From an uncultured Prevotella sp. (GTDB lineage: Bacteria > Bacteroidota > Bacteroidia > Bacteroidales > Bacteroidaceae), in the NCBI GenBank assembly GCA_900544825.1, contig UQWP01000103.1, forward strand, positions 1-7,869: 7,869 nucleotides of DNA, in the 5' to 3' direction. The notes below the pieces were generated by a model that did no database searches, had not been told where the DNA came from, and saw nothing but the letters and a program-made list of their open reading frames with translations. Below, one piece after another: positions 1 through 4,318 of the stretch. A program made the position numbers and the translations under genes. Position 1 is the first letter of the stretch, and each line of letters opens with the position of its first letter.

Positions 1-458
1 ATATCTTCAGCGGACAGGTCGTTGGCGAGACCGCCAAGACTTTATCCGAGCGTTTCGGCAAGGTGCTCCAAAAGCGCCAGTCCATTTCCATCAACCGTCA
101 AGATGTCTCTACGTCCATCAATACCCAGATGGACAGTCTCATTCCGCCAAGCAAGATTAGCGGACTCACCCAAGGTATGTTTGTTGGATCTGTTTCCGAC
201 AACTTCACCGAGCGCATAGAGCAGAAGATCTTCCATGCCGAGATTGTCGTTGACACCGACAAAGTAAAGCGAGAGGAAAGCCATTATCAGCCTATCCCCA
301 TCATCAACGACTTCAAGGATACCAATGGCAACGACTGCATGAAGCAAGCTATTCTGGACAATTACAACCAAATCAAGGAAGATGTCAAGCAGATTGTCAA
401 GGATGAACTGGGGCGTATCGCTGCTGACGAGAATTTGAAGCACTTGATACAGAAATAG
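1..458 (+). CDS. mobC: C-terminal fragment of MobC/TraG-type conjugative coupling protein (VirD4-like)
   Basis: The reading frame is open from base 3 to a TAG at 456-458, giving about 151 residues; the N-terminus and the ATPase core lie off the window. The segment (FSGQVVGETAKTLSERFGK, then NRQDVSTSINTQMDSLIPPS, SGLTQGMFVGSVSDN, and RIEQKIFHAEIVVD) is what I recall as the conserved C-terminal part of the coupling proteins of Bacteroides conjugative transposons. In that family the full protein (about 650-700 residues) is an inner-membrane ATPase that delivers the relaxase-DNA complex to the type IV secretion channel. The tail after residue ~105 is charged and helical, ending in LKHLIQK. The GTG at 63 is an internal valine codon and not a start, since conserved sequence continues upstream of it. 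It converges with the AlbA_2 gene. The family call is firm; the exact symbol (mobC or traG) varies between elements. Confidence 0.85.
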   Translation, partial: IFSGQVVGETAKTLSERFGKVLQKRQSISINRQDVSTSINTQMDSLIPPSKISGLTQGMFVGSVSDNFTERIEQKIFHAEIVVDTDKVKREESHYQPIPIINDFKDTNGNDCMKQAILDNYNQIKEDVKQIVKDELGRIAADENLKHLIQK

Positions 459-510
459 AAACGACAAAGGCAGTGGAACAAATCACCACTGCCTTTGTCG
501 TCTTTCTATT
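453..510. terminator. Bidirectional intrinsic terminator between convergent genes
   Basis: A perfect 16-bp inverted repeat (ACGACAAAGGCAGTGG at 461-476 and its complement at 486-501) encloses a 9-nt loop. On the plus strand it is followed by a T-rich run (CTTTCTATTTT); on the minus strand by TTCTATTTC. It lies 2 bp after the coupling-protein stop and 4 bp after the stop of the minus-strand AlbA_2 gene, so it can end both transcripts. The symmetry continues outward with AAATAGAA on each side, apart from a 2-nt bulge, and both TAG stop codons lie inside these outer arms. Confidence 0.85.
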
Positions 511-1936
511 TTAATAATGCCTTGCCTTTTTCTGTAAGCATATATTTCTGTTTTGGATGTTTCGGATTATCAGGATATAGTTGTTCAACATAGCCTTCTT
601 CCATTGCAGGATATAGATATTTATCAAGGAAATAAGTCTTGTCTTTCAACTTTATACATTCCATTATCTCCTTGGCAGACATCATGTTATCTCTTATTAC
701 AGTAATTACTTTCATTAACTGTGGGGTAACTGTGGGGAAACTGTGGGGTAACTGTGGGGTAACTACCACACTGTTCCTGTTATATTTGAATACGACCCAC
801 ACAAAATTACCATCAGTATTGAATTCTGGAGCAGGCAAGCCTACACGTTTGCATTCATCGACCATTGTACCTATTCCACGTCCCCAACTCTCCAATATCT
901 TGCTCTTATAGAGTACGTTGGCGATAATTGGATTCTGTGGCTTGGAGTCATGTTCCTGCATAAGACGTTCTATAGGCAAGTCGGCAGGAAAAGTTCCCGT
1001 ATTTCGTATTTCAACACGGTCATCGTAGATAGCGATGCTAACAGAACTACCCGGTTGATGATACGAGCGATGGCAAAGTGAGTTGATGCAGCTCTCTCTT
1101 AAAGCCTTGTACGGAATGCTCAACTCTTCCTCACGATAAAGACCGTTTATCTTACCAGACAGTGAAAGATGCTTAAAGAAAAATGCCATTGAGGCATCAA
1201 GCAATTCGTAAATGTTACCTTCCGCACGTTGGTTGTCTATAAACTCTTCTTTTGTTGTTCCTTTGAAACGAGCCATACGCACAAGACATTGTGGGTATCC
1301 ATACAAATCCTTGCCAAACAACACGGCGGCTGCATTGTTCAGTTTACCATCATAGAACAAGCCGAACTTTTTCAAGATTACAGGTATCTCCTCGCGAATA
1401 GTTGTTTCAGGAAGTCTTCCGTTTCGTATTCCCTCACGGACAGCACCGAGAATGGCATTCTCATCCAAGTCGGTTATCTTCAAATCGGAGTTTATCATTG
1501 CTTCCCATCCATATTTTCCGCCTCTTTCCATTAAGAGATGGTTATACCGTTCCTGTGGCATAAAGGTTGTGGTACTTTCAATGCGCATATAAGCCCTTCC
1601 CTTATAAGTGAAAGGACGCATGAATCGTTGACATTCCGCATGAATGGCTATCACATATTTGTCAATCTCCAGAATAGGAACATACGAGATTTCCAACTCT
1701 ACAAAAGGCTCAATTCTATTGACCGCCTCAGCAATAGAGCGTTTAGTATTGTCAGATACCTCTTGACCTATAATCTTACCATTATCCTTTACACCATAAA
1801 GAATAGTACCACCTTCACAATTGAGAAACGCACATAGAGTCTCCATCGAACGGTCTAATTGACCTGTCGATTCCTTAAACTCCAAATTGTTGCTTTCCTT
1901 TAAGGAAGCAAGTTTTTCTATATCTTGATAATTCAT
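506..1936 (-). CDS. AlbA_2 (Schlafen-like) ATP-binding protein with C-terminal winged helix, COG2865-like
   Basis: The protein has 476 residues and looks complete. Residues ~10-130 form an AlbA_2 domain (ESNNLEFKES at 13-22, AFLNCEGGTILYGVKDNGKI at 36-55). Residues ~275-385 look like the GHKL-type ATP-binding half of this family, with RESCINSLCHRSY (280-292) in the place of the usual REAxxNAxxHRDY, VEIRNTGTFP (308-317), and NPIIANVLYKSKILESWGRG (335-354). A linker at 391-407 reads VVTPQLPHSFPTVTPQL and is encoded by an 11-bp tandem repeat. Residues ~410-476 resemble a winged helix. Members are usually annotated as putative transcriptional regulators or ATP-binding proteins; the real substrate is not known to me. 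The ATG at 1936 overlaps the stop of a small upstream ORF (ATGA), implying translational coupling. The gene sits as cargo between rteC and the mobilisation genes. A role in regulation or defence is inference only. Confidence 0.85.
   Translation of the reverse strand: MNYQDIEKLASLKESNNLEFKESTGQLDRSMETLCAFLNCEGGTILYGVKDNGKIIGQEVSDNTKRSIAEAVNRIEPFVELEISYVPILEIDKYVIAIHAECQRFMRPFTYKGRAYMRIESTTTFMPQERYNHLLMERGGKYGWEAMINSDLKITDLDENAILGAVREGIRNGRLPETTIREEIPVILKKFGLFYDGKLNNAAAVLFGKDLYGYPQCLVRMARFKGTTKEEFIDNQRAEGNIYELLDASMAFFFKHLSLSGKINGLYREEELSIPYKALRESCINSLCHRSYHQPGSSVSIAIYDDRVEIRNTGTFPADLPIERLMQEHDSKPQNPIIANVLYKSKILESWGRGIGTMVDECKRVGLPAPEFNTDGNFVWVVFKYNRNSVVVTPQLPHSFPTVTPQLMKVITVIRDNMMSAKEIMECIKLKDKTYFLDKYLYPAMEEGYVEQLYPDNPKHPKQKYMLTEKGKALLK
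718..764 (-). repeat. 11-bp tandem repeat inside the AlbA_2 gene
   Basis: Four head-to-tail copies of ACTGTGGGGTA (plus strand) start at 718, 729, 740 and 751, followed by a partial copy ACT. The second copy has one change (ending GGAA in place of GGTA). On the coding strand the array gives the peptide VTPQLPHSFPTVTPQL, because 11 is not a multiple of 3 and all three frames of the unit are read in turn without a stop. It encodes the linker between the ATP-binding part and the winged helix. Gain or loss of one or two units would shift the downstream frame. Confidence 0.95.
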
Positions 1937-2070
1937 ACTTGTTGCATTTTTTTTCGAACCCAGATGGTATCAATCTTTGGATAGCAATAGATACCTTGTG
2001 CCACTCTTATTATGTCTCCATCTTTGCACAAACGCACCAAGGTTGACCTTATTGCATCGGATGATGCCAT
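1933..2070 (-). CDS. Small HTH-like ORF related to AbiEi/DUF6088-type antitoxin N-termini
   Basis: This 45-codon ORF is too short for common gene-calling limits. Its translation begins MASSDAIRSTLVRLCKDGDI and continues IRVAQGIYCYPKIDTIWVRKKMQQV. The pattern SSDAIRSxLxRLxKDGxIIRVAxGIYxYPKID matches, from memory, the helix-turn-helix part of AbiEi-like/DUF6088 proteins, where it is normally preceded by ~25 residues and followed by ~150 more; both are absent here. The frame is closed upstream by a TAA 9 bases before the ATG. AAAGAGGA lies directly before the start. The TGA stop overlaps the ATG of the AlbA_2 gene in an ATGA, and a strong promoter match lies 18-49 bp upstream. Either it is a functional mini-repressor or leader peptide for its partner, or it is a remnant of a longer gene that still supplies promoter and coupling. 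I favour a translated ORF but cannot prove it. Confidence 0.6.
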   Translation of the reverse strand: MASSDAIRSTLVRLCKDGDIIRVAQGIYCYPKIDTIWVRKKMQQV

Positions 2071-2081
2071 TCCTCTTTATT

Positions 2082-2112
2082 TTGCCACAAAACTACAATA
2101 TTTTTGTGGCAA
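2082..2112. promoter_or_regulatory. Inverted repeat overlapping the promoter (candidate operator)
   Basis: TTGCCACAAAA (2082-2092) and its perfect complement TTTTGTGGCAA (2102-2112) are separated by 9 bp. One arm contains most of the -7 element, and the other lies between the -33 and -7 boxes, so a bound protein would block RNA polymerase. There is no T-run after it, which argues against a terminator. The obvious candidate ligand is the small HTH-like product encoded 12 bp downstream, but that is inference. Confidence 0.6.
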
Positions 2113-2119
2113 TACCAAA
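2088..2119 (-). promoter_or_regulatory. Bacteroides-type promoter for the small ORF and AlbA_2 gene
   Basis: On the minus strand TTTG (2119-2116) is followed after exactly 20 bases by TAGTTTTG (2095-2088). This fits the known Bacteroides primary-sigma pattern of a -33 TTTG and a -7 TAnnTTTG about 20 bases apart. Transcription would begin near 2080-2083, only about 10-13 bases before the ATG at 2070, giving a very short leader. The promoter starts about 43 bp after the rteC stop, so the cargo unit appears to have its own promoter. Confidence 0.7.
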
Positions 2120-2161
2120 AGTTTTTAATCTTTTTCAGAAATAACATAAGAAACACCTCGA

Positions 2162-2779
2162 TTATCTCCTCATCCTTTCCAATTCATCATCCCTCCGCAT
2201 CTTATCATTCAACTTCTCCTGCATCTTGTCCAGGAAGTAGGTACGACTGTAGTTCTTACGTCTCCGGATATCGGTATAAAAACGGTAGCAGTCCTTAGCC
2301 TTGACACCAAAGAATTGGTACATGGCTTGAGCCAGCTCCTTGAATTTCACTTCGCCGTCATTCACACTTCCCATCACGCAGATGCCATATACCATCTCTA
2401 CGAGGTCTACTGCGTTCCCCGTCCAGCATATCGGCAAAGCCTTGTCCGTCTTCTCATGGGCAATAGCTACAGAAGCCCCCTTGCACGCACTTGCCTTTAC
2501 CTGCAGCATCATCTTACGGATGAACGACAGGGCTTTCTTGATATACAGTCCAAGAGTACATCCTGTATCTGGATGTAACAGAGGATGGTATTGCAACTCT
2601 GTCTCTGCAAACACAAGGGCATGCAAAGCCTCCTTGCTCTCTGACGCACGATGGCACAGGTCTATAACCTGAGTTACAAACTGGTGATACTCCTCCTGAA
2701 TCTGCTCCATCTTCATCTTGCCGCCAAGGTCGTTGATAACCTTAAAGAAGGCAGTCTCTGTCAATATATTATAGCTCAT
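2162..2779 (-). CDS. rteC: RteC, regulator of conjugative-transposon excision
   Basis: From the ATG at 2779 the protein has 205 residues. The frame stays open to a GTG at 2827, but the extra 16 residues (MCTPPNRSLTIKTERL) look non-conserved and the ATG is preferred. Recognised RteC-family stretches are WTGNAVDLVEMVYGI (119-133), FKELAQAMYQFFGV (146-159), and DIRRRKNYSRTYFLDKMQEK (170-189), ending in a strongly charged tail. The basic RRRKN segment is a plausible DNA contact. In CTnDOT, RteC is made in response to RteB and activates the xis/exc excision operon; no such operon lies in this window. The gene is separated from rteB by 234 bp holding candidate control sites, consistent with a transcript of its own. 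No clear primary-sigma promoter is visible upstream, as expected for an activator-dependent gene. Confidence 0.88.
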   Translation of the reverse strand: MSYNILTETAFFKVINDLGGKMKMEQIQEEYHQFVTQVIDLCHRASESKEALHALVFAETELQYHPLLHPDTGCTLGLYIKKALSFIRKMMLQVKASACKGASVAIAHEKTDKALPICWTGNAVDLVEMVYGICVMGSVNDGEVKFKELAQAMYQFFGVKAKDCYRFYTDIRRRKNYSRTYFLDKMQEKLNDKMRRDDELERMRR

Positions 2780-2851
2780 AAGTCTTTCTGTTTTGATTGT
2801 TAAACTTCTATTTGGCGGTGTACACACAACCCCTAGAAGTCCAAAAGCAAT

Positions 2852-2875
2852 GCCAACAGACGCCAGACAGCGCCA
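2852..2875 (-). promoter_or_regulatory. Three TGGC motifs phased at 10 bp upstream of rteC
   Basis: On the minus strand TGGCG, TGGCG and TGGCA occur at exact 10-bp steps (GCCA on the plus strand at 2852, 2862 and 2872), about 75-95 bp upstream of the rteC ATG. Repeats at one helical turn place identical contacts on one face of the DNA. They could be protein sites near the rteC promoter. The nearest sigma-54-like pairs here (GG-N9-GC) are one base short of the required 10-bp spacing, so I do not call them a promoter. Confidence 0.35.
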
Positions 2876-2934
2876 AAACAGAGTATAACTTTCTGATTAT
2901 CAACACAGCAACAGCAACCACAGCCTAGCAGCAT

Positions 2935-2983
2935 AAAAACAAAAAGTGTTCAAAACCTGAACACCTGTTCACGTTTTGAACAC
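2935..2983 (-). terminator. Probable rteAB terminator, also a double dyad that may bind RteB
   Basis: Positions 2946-2983 form a 38-bp palindrome with 18-bp arms, one mismatch and a 2-bp centre. On the minus strand it begins 30 bases after the rteB stop and is followed by TTTTTGTTTTT (2945-2935), which is the layout of an intrinsic terminator. Within it are two 17-bp dyads of the same form, TGTTCA-N5-TGAACA (2947-2963 and 2966-2982), which looks like tandem binding sites for a dimeric regulator. It is about 185 bp upstream of the rteC ATG, a reasonable distance for a sigma-54-type activator. The two roles are compatible. Confidence 0.7.
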
Positions 2984-3013
2984 CCCATTCTACACTTTTG
3001 CCTTCACAAAAGC

Positions 3014-4318
3014 CTATTCTATACCATACTTCTCCTTCAGATTGTACAATGTCGTTCGTCCAATCCTCAGTATCTCTGCGGCTTTCGTATGATTTCCCTT
3101 GGCGAGTTTCAAGGCTCCAATGATTCGTTCCCGTTCCGAATCCGTATCTCGCAGTGCCGTCGTTACCGTTGTTGTCCCCGAAAAAGAATCAAACTTCAGG
3201 TTCTCTTCCGTGATCTGCTTCTCTTTCGCCATGACCACGGCATTTTTGATGACCCGTTTCAGTTCTCTCACATTACCTGGCCAGGTATAGGTTTCCAAAG
3301 CCTTGATGGCTCCGGTACTGAAACCATCTATCTCTTTTCCGAACCGCAGTTTATATCTCCTCAGAAAGAATTCTGCCAATGGTCTGACATCCTCTACCGC
3401 CTCTCGCAATGGCGGCAACTCGATGATGGTCTCGCAGAGACGTTGCAGCAGGTCATGCTTGAAGGTATCATTGTTCACTGCCTTGCCCAGATCTTCATTG
3501 GTAGCCAGCACCAACCGCACATCGGCCTCGATGTCCTTTGTTCCGCCAACTCGTCTGAATCGCTGTTCCTGCACCACTCGCAGCAGCATCTTCTGCACCT
3601 CCAGAGATAGGTTGCCTATCTCGTCCAGAAACAGGGTTCCTCCCTTCGCTTCCTCAAACACGCCCACACGGGCATTGTCTGCCCCGGTAAAAGCACCTTT
3701 CTCATGGCCCAGAAGAGTAGAGGCGGCAAGCTGTTCATTCAGGGTGCCGCAATCCAAGGTGACGAATGGCTTGTTGGCTCGCTTGCTTTTCTCATGTATC
3801 ATCCGGGCGATATGCTCTTTCCCCGTACCGCTCTCTCCCAGGATCATCACGGTTATCTGGATGGGAGCAAACATATTCACCAGTTCTATCACCTTCGTGA
3901 AGGCTTCACTGGTCCGGGCAAAGATCTTCTCACGACTCTTGGCGATATGTTCATTCCCTTTCCACAGGGCATTCAGAAATTCAAACAGTTCTCCCTGCAT
4001 CTCACTCTTCGGGAAATAATTGGCTGCGCCCTTCTTGATGGCTGCCACGGCAGATGAATAACTCTCATAGTCCGTCATGATGACAAACTGGTTTTCATAA
4101 CCATTCTCCCGCATCCACTCCAACAGTTGGATGCCGTCACCATCGGGCAACCGAAGGTCAGAGAGTACGATGGTAAACTCATCCGCCTCTCGCACCAGTT
4201 CCATGCCCTTGCGCATGTTGTAGGCTTTGGAAGTCTCCCAACCTTGACGCTTCAGCATATTACAGATGCGTTCACAGAAGGTCATACTGTCTTCTATCAC
4301 TATGATCCGCTTCGTCAT
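3014..4318 (-). CDS. rteB: RteB, sigma-54-type response regulator
   Basis: This is a 434-residue NtrC-like protein and appears complete. Residues 1-120 form a receiver domain with acidic E9/D10, the phosphoacceptor D54 (VLSDLRLPDGDG), T82 and K104 in FPKS. Residues ~138-365 form an AAA+ domain with Walker A GESGTGKE (161-168), the sigma-54 contact loop GAFTGA (209-214 by motif, intact), Walker B GGTLFLDEIG (226-235) and WPGNVREL (346-353). Residues ~393-432 form a Fis-type helix-turn-helix (GNHTKAAEILRIGRTTLYNL). The start ATG at 4318 overlaps the rteA stop (ATGA), so the two are translationally coupled. In CTnDOT, RteB activates rteC. The intact GAFTGA implies it works with RpoN, although I could not find a clear -24/-12 promoter upstream of rteC. 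Confidence 0.93.
   Translation of the reverse strand: MTKRIIVIEDSMTFCERICNMLKRQGWETSKAYNMRKGMELVREADEFTIVLSDLRLPDGDGIQLLEWMRENGYENQFVIMTDYESYSSAVAAIKKGAANYFPKSEMQGELFEFLNALWKGNEHIAKSREKIFARTSEAFTKVIELVNMFAPIQITVMILGESGTGKEHIARMIHEKSKRANKPFVTLDCGTLNEQLAASTLLGHEKGAFTGADNARVGVFEEAKGGTLFLDEIGNLSLEVQKMLLRVVQEQRFRRVGGTKDIEADVRLVLATNEDLGKAVNNDTFKHDLLQRLCETIIELPPLREAVEDVRPLAEFFLRRYKLRFGKEIDGFSTGAIKALETYTWPGNVRELKRVIKNAVVMAKEKQITEENLKFDSFSGTTTVTTALRDTDSERERIIGALKLAKGNHTKAAEILRIGRTTLYNLKEKYGIE

Noticed and set aside
42..467. Long minus-strand ORF (141 codons) opposite the coupling-protein gene
   Set aside because: The plus strand encodes a recognisable conserved family end to end; the minus translation has no recognisable motif and would read through the terminator arm.
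2814..2826. GTGTACAC palindrome upstream of rteC
   Set aside because: Only 8 bp and without a second copy; too likely by chance.
2780..2827. GTG start at 2827 adding 16 residues to RteC
   Set aside because: The extension is proline/threonine-rich with no family likeness, and a normal ATG with an A-rich leader is present at 2779.
2820..2880. Sigma-54 -24/-12 promoter for rteC
   Set aside because: I looked for GG-N10-GC on the minus strand; the nearest pairs have spacings of 8, 9 or 14, so no promoter is called.
3303..4019. 238-codon plus-strand ORF opposite rteB
   Set aside because: It is antisense to the AAA+ core of RteB; serine/arginine-rich translation typical of a shadow frame.
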